Shown in pieces: positions 1 to 6,743 of a DNA stretch of 14,194 nucleotides. The DNA is from JBCBJX01 sp038522735. GTDB lineage: Bacteria > Pseudomonadota > Alphaproteobacteria > Caulobacterales > Parvularculaceae. The number at the start of each line of letters is the position of its first letter. Within the stretch, counting starts at the first letter, position 1. The position numbers were made by a program, and so were the translations under genes. The notes beneath the pieces were generated by a model, which ran no database searches, was not told the DNA's origin, and saw nothing but the letters and a program-made list of their open reading frames with translations. The stretch is taken from NCBI GenBank assembly GCA_038522735.1, contig JBCBJX010000086.1, positions 1 to 14,194 of the forward strand, in the 5' to 3' direction.

Positions 1-914
1 GAAGAAAAACCCTCCGCTGTCAGAGCAAGCGTTCCGGGGAGGCGATTAGCATCCGCGCCCCAGACCCGCACGCCCGGCAGGTCTGAAAGCCCCGCCTCGA
101 TCGCGTCGCGAACGCCGCGGGCAGCTTCGGCGCCCCCATCCTCCGCCGCCGCCTTCGTCGCCGCGGCGAACCCCGCGATCGCGGGCGCGTTTTCGGTGCC
201 CGCCCGCCGGCGCAGCTCCTGCCCGCCGCCGCGGAGGAGCGGCTCTACGGAGAGTTCCGGCTTTACAAGAAGCGCCCCGGCCCCGAGCGGGCCGCCGAGC
301 TTGTGGGCGGAGAGGCTCATATACTCCGCCCCCGTCTCGATGAAATCGACGGGGATTTTCCCAAAGGCCTGGCACGCGTCGACCAGCGTCCGCCCGCCTG
401 CAGCGCGGGCGATGTCGGAGGCGCGCGCCGCAGGTTGAACGACGCCCGTCTCGTTGTTCGCCAGCATGATGCAGAGAAGAAACGCGCCTTCAGCATCGAC
501 GTCGTAGCTTTCGAGCCGGCGCTCCAGCCAATCGAGATCGACGACGCCGGTTTCCAGAACGGGGATCGTCTCCACGACGACATCGCCCCGCTCCGCGAGG
601 CTCGCGGCCGGCGCCCGCACGGCGTCGTGCTCGATCGCCGAGAGAAAGATGCGCGTCGCGCCGGAGGCGACGGCGCTGCGGATCGCGAGGTTGTCCGCCT
701 CCGTCCCGCCGCTTGTAAAGACGACGCCGTTGACCGTCGCGCCGGCCTGTTCGGCGATCATGCTCCGCGCCTCTTCGACGAGGGCGCGCGCCTTGCGGCC
801 TTCAGCGTGTACGGAGGAGGCGTTCCCGCCGGCGTCGAGGGCGGCGACCATCGCCGCGCGCGCTTCGGGGCGCAGCGGCGCCGTTGCGTTATGGTCGAGG
901 TAGACGCGGCTCAT
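1..914 (-). CDS. Class V cysteine desulfurase (NifS/IscS-like), C-terminus outside the window
   Basis: PLP enzyme that takes sulfur from L-cysteine as a persulfide for Fe-S cluster assembly. The 304 codons visible start MSRVYLDHNATAPLRPEA, the typical YLDxNAT opening of NifS/IscS proteins. The PLP-phosphate region reads FTSGGTEADN (about residues 66-75), the NNETG motif is at about 153-157, the cofactor Asp is in LVDACQAFGK (about 177-186), and the PLP lysine is about K205 in SAHKLGGPLGAG. RRRAGTENAPAIAGF follows. The catalytic-cysteine loop should lie just past the left edge, so it cannot be checked. The ATG (912-914) overlaps the stop of the upstream regulator in an ATGA arrangement, which implies translational coupling. 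In many alphaproteobacteria this order continues into sufB, sufC and sufD; that continuation is inferred here. NifS-like versus SufS-like assignment is left open, although the sequence looks group I (NifS/IscS). Confidence 0.93.
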   Translation of the reverse strand, partial: MSRVYLDHNATAPLRPEARAAMVAALDAGGNASSVHAEGRKARALVEEARSMIAEQAGATVNGVVFTSGGTEADNLAIRSAVASGATRIFLSAIEHDAVRAPAASLAERGDVVVETIPVLETGVVDLDWLERRLESYDVDAEGAFLLCIMLANNETGVVQPAARASDIARAAGGRTLVDACQAFGKIPVDFIETGAEYMSLSAHKLGGPLGAGALLVKPELSVEPLLRGGGQELRRRAGTENAPAIAGFAAATKAAAEDGGAEAARGVRDAIEAGLSDLPGVRVWGADANRLPGTLALTAEGFS

Positions 915-1351
915 TCCGCCGCCTCCAGAGGAACCGGCTTCAGCCGCCCGTCGGCGACATCGGCGAGGGAGACGCCGTCGAGAAAGCCGCGGATTTCGCG
1001 GCCGAGGGCGTCCCACAGATCATGCGTCAGGCAGCGGGTTCCATCGCCGCGGCAGCTGTCCGTCCCGGTGGCGCCGCAAGCGGTCGTGTCGATGCTTTCG
1101 TCGGCGGCGAGGACGATATCCGAAATCGCGATCTCGGACGCCGGCCGCGCCAGCTTATAGCCGCCCCCGACGCCGCGCATGCTTTCAACGAGCCCGGCGC
1201 GCCGCAGGCGTCCGAACAGCTGCTCGAGATACGTCGCGGAAATGGACTGGCTCGAGGAGATCTCCGAAAGCGGCGTCGGGCCGTCGGCGCCGCGAACGGC
1301 GAGGTCGGCCATCGCCGTCACCGCATATCGTCCCCGCGTGGTCAGCCGCAT
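911..1351 (-). CDS. iscR: IscR-like Rrf2-family Fe-S regulator
   Basis: Winged-helix transcription factor (146 aa) that senses Fe-S cluster supply and controls the Fe-S assembly operon. It begins MRLTTRGRYAVTAMADLA, the classic Rrf2 helix. The recognition helix contains ISATYLEQLFGRLRRAGLV, and E43 matches the E. coli IscR residue that discriminates its two DNA site types. The wing has GVGGGYKLARP. The cluster ligands are preserved as C92, C100, C107 and H110. The spacing C-x7-C-x6-C-x2-H is longer than the C-x5-C-x5-C-x2-H of E. coli IscR. The gene is first in its transcript; its stop overlaps the start of the cysteine desulfurase by ATGA, so the two are very likely co-expressed and autoregulated. 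It is close to the usual 135-165 aa length. The symbol is assigned from the ligands and the neighbour and is not proven. Confidence 0.92.
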   Translation of the reverse strand: MRLTTRGRYAVTAMADLAVRGADGPTPLSEISSSQSISATYLEQLFGRLRRAGLVESMRGVGGGYKLARPASEIAISDIVLAADESIDTTACGATGTDSCRGDGTRCLTHDLWDALGREIRGFLDGVSLADVADGRLKPVPLEAAE

Positions 1352-1493
1352 CGTCTCGTCCGTATTCCGCGCCGAGCCTCAGCTACGGCGTCCCTGCGGC
1401 GATCGATCCTTTCAACCGGGACCGGCGTCGCCATCTGAACTCCCGCACTGGCGCGCATGGTTCTTGACATGCTAACCGCCCGTGCTCGCCGGG

Positions 1494-1521
1494 AAGATAA
1501 AAACCCGACCTTTTTTGTCAA
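1494..1521 (-). promoter_or_regulatory. Probable sigma70-type promoter of the iscR/cysteine desulfurase operon
   Basis: Read on the minus strand, TTGACA (1521-1516) is followed after 16 bases by TATCTT (1499-1494). This is a perfect -35 and a moderate -10, placed about 140 bases before the iscR ATG. A second TGTCAA/TTGACA element lies at 1464-1469 in the opposite orientation, downstream of the presumed start site; it could be part of an operator. No transcript evidence is available. Confidence 0.5.
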
Positions 1522-1528
1522 GAATAAC

Positions 1529-1551
1529 CGCCGCGCGTTTTCAGCGCGGCG
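1529..1551. repeat. Perfect 8-bp hairpin in the hydrolase 5' leader
   Basis: CGCCGCGC (1529-1536) and GCGCGGCG (1544-1551) are perfect reverse complements around a 7-base loop. The hairpin ends 6 bases before the GGAGG ribosome-binding site (1558-1562) of the downstream hydrolase. It could influence translation initiation, or act as a boundary between the two divergent transcripts. No U-tract follows it on the plus strand. On the minus strand, an A/T-rich stretch (CTTGACAAAAAA) comes after it, and this is where the iscR -35 lies. Confidence 0.5.
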
Positions 1552-1566
1552 CGGACTGGAGGCGTC

Positions 1567-2253
1567 ATGCCCGAGACCATCTTCGCCGGCCCGGCGGGCC
1601 GTCTTGAAGGCCGCTATCAACCCGCAAAGGAAACAGGCGCGCCGATCGCGCTCATTCTGCACCCGCACCCGCAGTTCGGCGGCACCATGAACAACCGGGC
1701 GACCTTCGAGATGTACAACATCTTCAAGGAGCGGGGCTTCGCGGTCCTGCGCTTCAATTTCCGCGGCGTCGGGCGCAGCCAGGGCGAGTTCGATCTCGGC
1801 GTCGGCGAGCTTTCAGACGCGGCGACGGCGCTCGATTATCTGCAGGCGCAGAACCCCGGCGCGAAGAGCGTCTGGGTCGCAGGCTATTCCTTCGGCTCGT
1901 GGATCTCGATGCAGCTTCTGATGCGCCGGCCGGAGATCGTCGGCTTCATCACCGCCGCGCCGAACGCAAACGTCTTCGACTTTTCCTTCCTCGCGCCCTG
2001 CCCGTCTTCGGGCCTCGTCCTGCACGGAACGGCGGACCGGGTCTGCCCGGTCGACGACGCCCGGAAGATGGTCGAGCGCACCCGCGTCCAGAAAGGCCGG
2101 ACCATCGAGTTCGACACCATCGACGGCGCCGACCACTTCTTCGAATCGCACATGGACGAATTCGTCGAGAAGATCGGCGGCTATATCGACAAGCGCTTCG
2201 AGGCGGCCGAGGGCGGCCGCGATATCGAGCCGGAGCCGCGGGAGAAAAAGTAA
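1567..2253 (+). CDS. Alpha/beta hydrolase of the COG2945 type
   Basis: Soluble 228-aa alpha/beta-hydrolase, substrate unknown. The oxyanion-side motif is LILHPHPQFGGTMNN (about residues 29-43), followed by FNFRGVGRSQGEFD. The nucleophile elbow is GYSFG with S108, the acid is D157 in GTADRVCP, and the base is H190 in GADHFF, so the triad is complete. There is no signal peptide or membrane segment. The start has GGAGG 4 bases upstream. It is transcribed divergently from iscR. Hydrolases of this family often sit beside Fe-S assembly genes in alphaproteobacteria (from memory), but no biochemical link is shown here. The C-terminal tail (about 216-228) is charged and looks disordered. An esterase or thioesterase role is only a guess from the fold. 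Confidence 0.88.
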   Translation: MPETIFAGPAGRLEGRYQPAKETGAPIALILHPHPQFGGTMNNRATFEMYNIFKERGFAVLRFNFRGVGRSQGEFDLGVGELSDAATALDYLQAQNPGAKSVWVAGYSFGSWISMQLLMRRPEIVGFITAAPNANVFDFSFLAPCPSSGLVLHGTADRVCPVDDARKMVERTRVQKGRTIEFDTIDGADHFFESHMDEFVEKIGGYIDKRFEAAEGGRDIEPEPREKK

Positions 2254-2270
2254 GGACCGCTGGTCGGTCC
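2254..2270. terminator. Short hairpin after the hydrolase, possible terminator
   Basis: GGACCG (2254-2259) and CGGTCC (2265-2270) are perfect complements around CTGGT, starting directly after the hydrolase stop codon. No U-run follows on the plus strand, so this is a weak candidate for intrinsic termination. The convergent glycosyltransferase ends at 2339, which makes a termination site in this 85-bp gap expected. Confidence 0.3.
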
Positions 2271-2338
2271 GTGCGTGGGGGCCGGTCGGAGACCTGGAAC
2301 GCAGACCTGATCGCCGACCTTGGCGTCCGGGGCCGCCC

Positions 2339-3499
2339 TTAAGAATGCGGGATGCGGAGTATGCCGACGAGGAAGGCGGCGACCAGCATCTGAATGCCGA
2401 CGACGATGATGGTGAAGCCTGCGACCACCACCCGCGGCACCAGCGGGTTGGTGATGTCTCCGAAGCTCGACCCCGCCCAGACGGCGAGAGCGGAGCTGAA
2501 AACGGCGATCCCGGCGGCGAGAACGATCGCGGCGAACACGACAAGCCGGTCGGTCGTCACCGTGCGCTCGAGCCAGCGGGTCCGTTCCGTATGGGGTCGG
2601 AAGCCGGTCAACGTCGCATACTGCTGAGCGATGACGGCGACGGAAACGAGTTGCGAGCCGACGATCGTCAGGAAGCAGGCGACGGCGAACGAGTTCTGGG
2701 AGAAGACGACGCCGCCGAGCGCCACGTCGCCGCCAATCAGCCACGCCGCGAGAAAAAGCCCGACGGCGAGGCAGACCGCGCCCGGAACAAAAAACAGCCA
2801 GCGCGGGCTGTACATCAAAAGAAACTTCAGGTGCCGCCACCCGTCACGCCAGGTCTTCAGGTGCGGCGGACGCGTGCGCCCGTCCGGGTCGAGGGTCGTC
2901 GGCACTTCACGGATGTCGAAGCCGGCGAGGGAGGACCGCACGACCATTTCCGAGGCGAACTCCATGCCGGTCGTCCGGAGGCCGAGCTCACGGATCCTGT
3001 CCGCCCGAAAGCCGCGCAACCCGCAATGAAAATCTCCGACCGGGATGTCGAAGAACAGACGGCCGACGAAGCTTAAGACCGGGTTGCCGAGATATTTGTG
3101 CAGAAACGGCATGGCGCCCGGCCGTACGCCGCCCTTGAAGCGGTTCCCCATAACGAGGTCGGCCCCGCCCCTCAGCTGATCGACGAACGGCTGCAGCGCC
3201 GAAAAATCATAGGAGTCGTCGGCGTCCCCCATGATGATGTATTTTCCGTAGGCGGCCTTGATCCCGCCCTGGAGGGCGGCACCGTAGCCCTTTTCCGCGA
3301 CCGGCACGACCCGCGCGCCGAGGGCTTCGGCGAGGCCCTGGGAGCCGTCCGTCGAGCCGTTATCGGCGATCAGAACCTCGCCCTCGACGCCGCTCTTCTC
3401 AAGATACGCCTTCGCTTTCCGAACGCAGACCTCGATCGTTTCGGCCTCGTTGAGGCACGGCATTAATGTAGTGAGTTCGACTGAGGAGGTCCCCGACAT
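2339..3499 (-). CDS. GT2 membrane glycosyltransferase (dolichol/polyprenyl-phosphate mannose synthase-like)
   Basis: Transfers a sugar from a nucleotide donor, most likely onto a polyprenyl-phosphate lipid carrier at the cytoplasmic face of the inner membrane. The 386-aa protein opens with a GT-A fold: TTLMPCLNEAETIE (about residues 10-23), then ADNGSTDGS (45-53), and the metal-binding DxD as D92-A-D94-D95 in MGDADDSYDF. VMGNRFKGG and GDFHCGLRGF follow, typical of DPM1-like enzymes. The C-terminal half holds four hydrophobic segments (about 235-255, 271-292, 319-342 and 357-381), so this is the membrane-anchored form. It is divergent from the GT-C-like gene at 3713, suggesting a donor-making and donor-using pair; that link is inferred. 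The ATG at 3499 leaves only a normal short N-terminus before the catalytic fold. The exact sugar cannot be read from sequence. Confidence 0.88.
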   Translation of the reverse strand: MSGTSSVELTTLMPCLNEAETIEVCVRKAKAYLEKSGVEGEVLIADNGSTDGSQGLAEALGARVVPVAEKGYGAALQGGIKAAYGKYIIMGDADDSYDFSALQPFVDQLRGGADLVMGNRFKGGVRPGAMPFLHKYLGNPVLSFVGRLFFDIPVGDFHCGLRGFRADRIRELGLRTTGMEFASEMVVRSSLAGFDIREVPTTLDPDGRTRPPHLKTWRDGWRHLKFLLMYSPRWLFFVPGAVCLAVGLFLAAWLIGGDVALGGVVFSQNSFAVACFLTIVGSQLVSVAVIAQQYATLTGFRPHTERTRWLERTVTTDRLVVFAAIVLAAGIAVFSSALAVWAGSSFGDITNPLVPRVVVAGFTIIVVGIQMLVAAFLVGILRIPHS

Positions 3500-3712
3500 C
3501 GCCTTTTGTTCCCCGCAGCGGCGTTTTGCGTTGGCCTTAGAGGGTTACATCCCGGAAGTAAAAGAGGGTTTGACGGCCGAGCGGCCGCCCGCCGAATGCG
3601 GTTTCATCCGTGAGCCTCGCGGGGCCGGCCCGAGGTTTGCAGGCCCCAATGCGCGGTGCTATCGCCGCGCGACTTCGGCGCACGGCGCGCCGCTTGGGCA
3701 AGGAGCGAGGGC

Positions 3713-5284
3713 GTGGCGACGAGCGACAGGGCGAACACGGCGGCGAGCGCACGCCTCGCGGTGATCCGCGACGCGGTCCTCGCACTCGATTCCGCGACGA
3801 AAGCCGCGGCCGGCGCCGCGCTCTTCGGCGGCCTCGTCGCGCTGTGGGCGGGCTTGCGCGCAGGCTCTTTCTGGCTCGACGAGGTGATCGCCGTCACCCA
3901 CGCCAACGCCGGCGTCCTGCGCTTTCCCTTTGAGATCCTGCGGAACGATCTCCACCCGCCGCTTTATTTCCTGCAGCTGATGATCTGGGATTTCGGCGGC
4001 TTTGGCGATGAATGGGTGCGGCTCAACACGATCTTCTGGCTGGGTCTTACGGTCTGGGGCGTCTGGTCCGTCGCCGGACGATATGGCGGCCGGCCGGCCT
4101 CTATCGCCGCCGTCGCGCTTTATCTATCGTTCCCGGCGACGGCGCATGCGGCGGGCGATCTGCGCATGTACACGATGGTTCCGGCGCTTCTGTGCGCCTT
4201 CTGGCTCGTCCAGGACGGTCTGTGGGCGGAGACGCGGCTCGACCTCAGAAAAGCCGCTGCGACGGCGGCGATCGCTGCGGCGCTCATCCTCGTTCACGCC
4301 ATCGCTTTCTATTTCGTCGCGCTCTTTCTCTCCGCCGCATGGCTGCAGGCGATGCGCGAGCGCAAGGCCGACTTCAACGCCATGTTCGCAAGCTTGCCGA
4401 ACGTTCTCCTCGTCGGCGGGGTCGCCGCTCTCGCCGCGTTTCCGGTCGTAGCGCCGGCGCTCCTGCGGGGGTCGGACGCCTACGCGCCCCAGAATTTCCT
4501 TGAAACCTTCGCCCACGCCGGCGCGGTGATCGTCAGCTGGCGTCCCCCGGTCGATCACCCCTCGCGCTGGCTCGGTTTTCTCGTCTGGGCCGGCGCCGTC
4601 GCCCTCGGCGTGCGTGACAAACGCCTGCGCTGGTATGCGGTTGTTTTCGCAGGCGTCTCGGTCTTTCTCGCCCTCGGCGTCGGGGCCTTCGTGAAGCCCC
4701 TCTTCAAGGGGCCGGTCTTCGCGGCGTTTTCGGGGCCCGCCCTCGCCGTCTTCTTCGGCGCGGCCTTCGCGAAATCCGCCGCCCCGGTCCGGGCGGGCTT
4801 CGTAGGTCTCGCCGTCGTCCTCGCCGTCCTCTCGTTCCTTCAGGAGCGCGGCGAAAACCCGAACGGTCCGTATAAGGACGCCGTCGCCTACGTGGAGGCG
4901 AACTCGCAGCCGGGCGACGCGGTCTTCGTCGTGAAGTTCGCGCCCTATTGGGGCGTCATGCGCTACGCCAAGGGCCCCCGTTGGGGCGATCCCCTGAAGA
5001 TCATGAATTCCGAGGTGCGGCCCGAGTGGAAGTCGGTCTTCTCGAAGATCCCCGAGCCGACCCTGCGCGCGATCGGCTGGGTTCCGGAGGCGGACTATAT
5101 CGACCACGATGCGCGCCGCTGGGTGCTGGGCGAGAACTACGCCGAACACGGCGAAGGCCGCCGCCAGTTCTTCGTTCTCTACGGCCGCCTGACGCCGGAG
5201 AAGACACCCGGCCCGGACTACGTCCTCGTCGAGACGCGCCAGTTCGCGGACTTCTTTGTCGACCGGTACGAACGCCGGGCGTGA
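3713..5284 (+). CDS. GT-C fold membrane glycosyltransferase (GT39/ArnT-like)
   Basis: Multi-pass inner-membrane protein (523 aa) that probably uses a polyprenyl-phosphate sugar on the periplasmic side. Diagnostic GT-C features are D56 in GSFWLDEVIAVTHAN on the first periplasmic loop, HPPLYFLQLMIWDFGG (from about H81), and GDLRMYTM (about 148-155) in place of the common EARMY. About 8-10 hydrophobic segments lie between residues 33 and 376, and a soluble C-terminal domain of about 145 residues follows. The GTG at 3713 was chosen because AGGAG (3701-3705) lies 7 bases before it; a GTG at 3656 in the same frame has no such site. The gene overlaps the next gene's start in a GTGA junction, so the two are coupled. 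The acceptor is unknown; glycosylation of a lipid, a polysaccharide or a protein are all possible. Confidence 0.82.
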   Translation: MATSDRANTAASARLAVIRDAVLALDSATKAAAGAALFGGLVALWAGLRAGSFWLDEVIAVTHANAGVLRFPFEILRNDLHPPLYFLQLMIWDFGGFGDEWVRLNTIFWLGLTVWGVWSVAGRYGGRPASIAAVALYLSFPATAHAAGDLRMYTMVPALLCAFWLVQDGLWAETRLDLRKAAATAAIAAALILVHAIAFYFVALFLSAAWLQAMRERKADFNAMFASLPNVLLVGGVAALAAFPVVAPALLRGSDAYAPQNFLETFAHAGAVIVSWRPPVDHPSRWLGFLVWAGAVALGVRDKRLRWYAVVFAGVSVFLALGVGAFVKPLFKGPVFAAFSGPALAVFFGAAFAKSAAPVRAGFVGLAVVLAVLSFLQERGENPNGPYKDAVAYVEANSQPGDAVFVVKFAPYWGVMRYAKGPRWGDPLKIMNSEVRPEWKSVFSKIPEPTLRAIGWVPEADYIDHDARRWVLGENYAEHGEGRRQFFVLYGRLTPEKTPGPDYVLVETRQFADFFVDRYERRA

Positions 5285-6468
5285 CCACAGCCCCCGCAGC
5301 CGCCGAAGACCTCTCAGGTCTCAGCGACGCCGAACGCCGCCGCGGCGTCGTCGTCGCGATCGCCTGCGTCGCCGCCTTCGGCGCGAGCGCCGGGCTCTCG
5401 TTTCCTCTGTTCTCGGTGCTGATGGACCGGATCGGCTGGTCCGAGGCCTTCGTCGGGCTCAACACCGCGATGATGGCCGCCTCCTCGCTGCTCGTCGGCC
5501 CCATCGTGCCGAAACTCCTCGCCCGCCACGGCATGCGGAGCGTTCTAGCGATCGCCATCGTCGTCACGGCGGCGAGCCTCGGCGGGGTTTATTTCGCCGG
5601 AACGTCGAAGGCGCTCTGGTTCCTCTGCCGCTTCGGCATCGGCGCCGGCGGGGTGGTCGTCTTCATCGCGTCGGAGCTCTGGATCAACATGAACGCCGAG
5701 CCGGAGAAGCGCGGCGCGGCGCTGGGCGCCTACGCGACGGCCCTCGCCGCCGGCTTCGCGTCGGGCCCGATCGCGCTGGAGGTCACGGGATATGACGGCT
5801 GGCCGCCCTTTCTCGCAGCGACGGCCATGATCCTGGTCGCCCTCGGCCCGCTCGCTATCGTCCGGGCGCCCCGGGTTTCGGCCGACCATGGCGGCGCGGG
5901 CGCGATCGCACCCCTCGTCGCCCAGGCGCCGGCGATTTTCTCCGCACCCGCTGTGTTCGCGGCGGCGGAGGCCTCGATCATGTCTCTCGCGCCTCTTTAC
6001 GTCATCGCCCTGGGCTACGGGGAGGACGCCGCCGGCCGGCTCATCATCGTCTACGGCGCCGGCACGGTCGCGATCCAATGGCTCCTCGGCCGCGGCGCAG
6101 ACGCCTTCGGGGCCGTGCGAATGCTCTTCTTCTGCGCCAGCGTCGGCGTACTCGGCGCGGCCCTGACGCCAGCGGCTGCGGCGAGCCTTTACGGCTTCTA
6201 CGTTCTTCTCTTCATCTGGGGCGGCGTCATCGTCGGGGTCTACACCGTCGGGCTCGCCCTCATGGGCGACCGGTTCGCGGGGCCGACGCTGACGACGGCG
6301 AACACGGGATTTGTCCTCGGCTACAATGTCGGTGCTTTAATCGGGCCGGCCCTCGCCGGCGTCGCGATGGCGGCCGGCGGACCGCAGGCGCTCCCTGCGA
6401 CCCTCGCAGGGCTCTTCGCACTCTACCTGACGCTCCTTTTTGCGCGCCGACGCTCCGAAACGCCCTGA
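5281..6468 (+). CDS. MFS transporter (YcaD/CynX-like, 12 TM)
   Basis: Major facilitator superfamily permease of 395 aa, a usual length, with about twelve hydrophobic segments and no large soluble domain. Helix 1 starts near residue 22 (VVVAIACVAAFGASAG). FPLFSVLMDRIGWSEAFVGL and the loop PKLLARHGMRS (about 77-87) form the loop 2-3 motif region. FIASELWINMNAEPEKRG (about 128-145) resembles the YcaD-type family. The GTG at 5281 was chosen over an in-frame upstream codon at 4948 because it gives a GTGA overlap with the preceding gene and a normal short N-terminus. The transport substrate is not evident. Coupling to the GT-C gene may mean a shared envelope function, but this is inference. The 3' end lies inside a 10-bp tandem repeat. 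Confidence 0.88.
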   Translation: MTTAPAAAEDLSGLSDAERRRGVVVAIACVAAFGASAGLSFPLFSVLMDRIGWSEAFVGLNTAMMAASSLLVGPIVPKLLARHGMRSVLAIAIVVTAASLGGVYFAGTSKALWFLCRFGIGAGGVVVFIASELWINMNAEPEKRGAALGAYATALAAGFASGPIALEVTGYDGWPPFLAATAMILVALGPLAIVRAPRVSADHGGAGAIAPLVAQAPAIFSAPAVFAAAEASIMSLAPLYVIALGYGEDAAGRLIIVYGAGTVAIQWLLGRGADAFGAVRMLFFCASVGVLGAALTPAAAASLYGFYVLLFIWGGVIVGVYTVGLALMGDRFAGPTLTTANTGFVLGYNVGALIGPALAGVAMAAGGPQALPATLAGLFALYLTLLFARRRSETP

Positions 6469-6485
6469 AACGCCTCGAAACGCCC
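6456..6485. repeat. Three tandem 10-bp units spanning the MFS stop codon
   Basis: Units 6456-6465, 6466-6475 and 6476-6485 follow the pattern (C/T)GAAACGCC(C/T). The stop TGA of the MFS gene is the first three bases of unit 2. A C in its first base, as in the other two units, would read through. This looks like recent slippage at the gene end. Confidence 0.75.
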
Positions 6486-6490
6486 CATGC

Positions 6491-6519
6491 TTGACACAAG
6501 CGCGCGCTTCCAGAATAAC
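6491..6519 (+). promoter_or_regulatory. Probable rpmG promoter
   Basis: TTGACA (6491-6496), a 17-base spacer, then AATAAC (6514-6519), which matches four of six -10 positions. It lies between the MFS stop (6468) and the rpmG ATG (6561), giving a leader of about 35 bases. A promoter here would separate the ribosomal protein gene from the upstream transporter. Confidence 0.5.
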
Positions 6520-6560
6520 CCGTGCTCTTTCTCGACACCTGCGACCGGACGGGACCCGCC

Positions 6561-6728
6561 ATGGCGAAGCCGACAACGATCAAAATCCGCCTCAACTCCA
6601 CCGCCGGCACGGGCTTTTTCTACGTGACGAAGAAGAACACCCGCACCATGACCGAGAAAATGGTCATGCGAAAATATGATCCCGTCGCGCGCAAGCACGT
6701 CGAGTTCAAAGAAGGCAAAATCAAATAA
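6561..6728 (+). CDS. rpmG: 50S ribosomal protein L33
   Basis: Small basic protein (55 aa) of the large ribosomal subunit. The sequence opens MAKPTTIKIRLNSTAGTGFF and contains YVTKKNTRTM, then KYDPVARKHVEFKEGKIK at the C-terminus, the standard L33 ending. It has no cysteine at all, so it is the zinc-free (C-minus) form usual in alphaproteobacteria. The ATG at 6561 gives the normal family length; a longer reading from 6522 would only add an unrelated tail. The ribosome-binding site is weak (GGGA at 6551-6554). The gene runs tail-to-tail with pleD with just 4 bases between the two stop codons. A divK/pleD/rpmG neighbourhood is, to my memory, also found in Caulobacter. Confidence 0.96.
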   Translation: MAKPTTIKIRLNSTAGTGFFYVTKKNTRTMTEKMVMRKYDPVARKHVEFKEGKIK

Positions 6729-6743
6729 AGCCTTAAGCGGCTT
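6728..6743. terminator. Shared short hairpin between rpmG and pleD
   Basis: AAGCC (6728-6732) pairs with GGCTT (6739-6743) around TTAAGC. On the minus strand the stem is followed by TATTTGATTTT, a T-rich run, so it could end pleD transcripts. On the plus strand CGCTTTTATTA comes a few bases later and may end rpmG transcripts. The hairpin overlaps both gene ends, and the stem is only 5 bp. Confidence 0.4.

Noticed and set aside
303..1160. Plus-strand open frame (285 aa) over the cysteine desulfurase and iscR
   Set aside because: Both genes on the minus strand have intact family motifs; this frame shows none.
3570..3599. TTGACG as -35 of the GT-C gene
   Set aside because: No acceptable -10 lies 16-18 bases downstream (only GAATGC), so no promoter is called in the 213-bp divergent gap 3500-3712.
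4124..5149. Minus-strand open frame (341 aa) inside the GT-C gene
   Set aside because: Antisense shadow with Arg/Glu/Gly-rich, low-complexity sequence and no motif; the plus strand carries a clear membrane enzyme.
4948..5280. N-terminal extension of the MFS protein
   Set aside because: It would overlap the GT-C gene by over 300 bases and is arginine-rich with no membrane character; the GTG at 5281 gives a normal MFS length.
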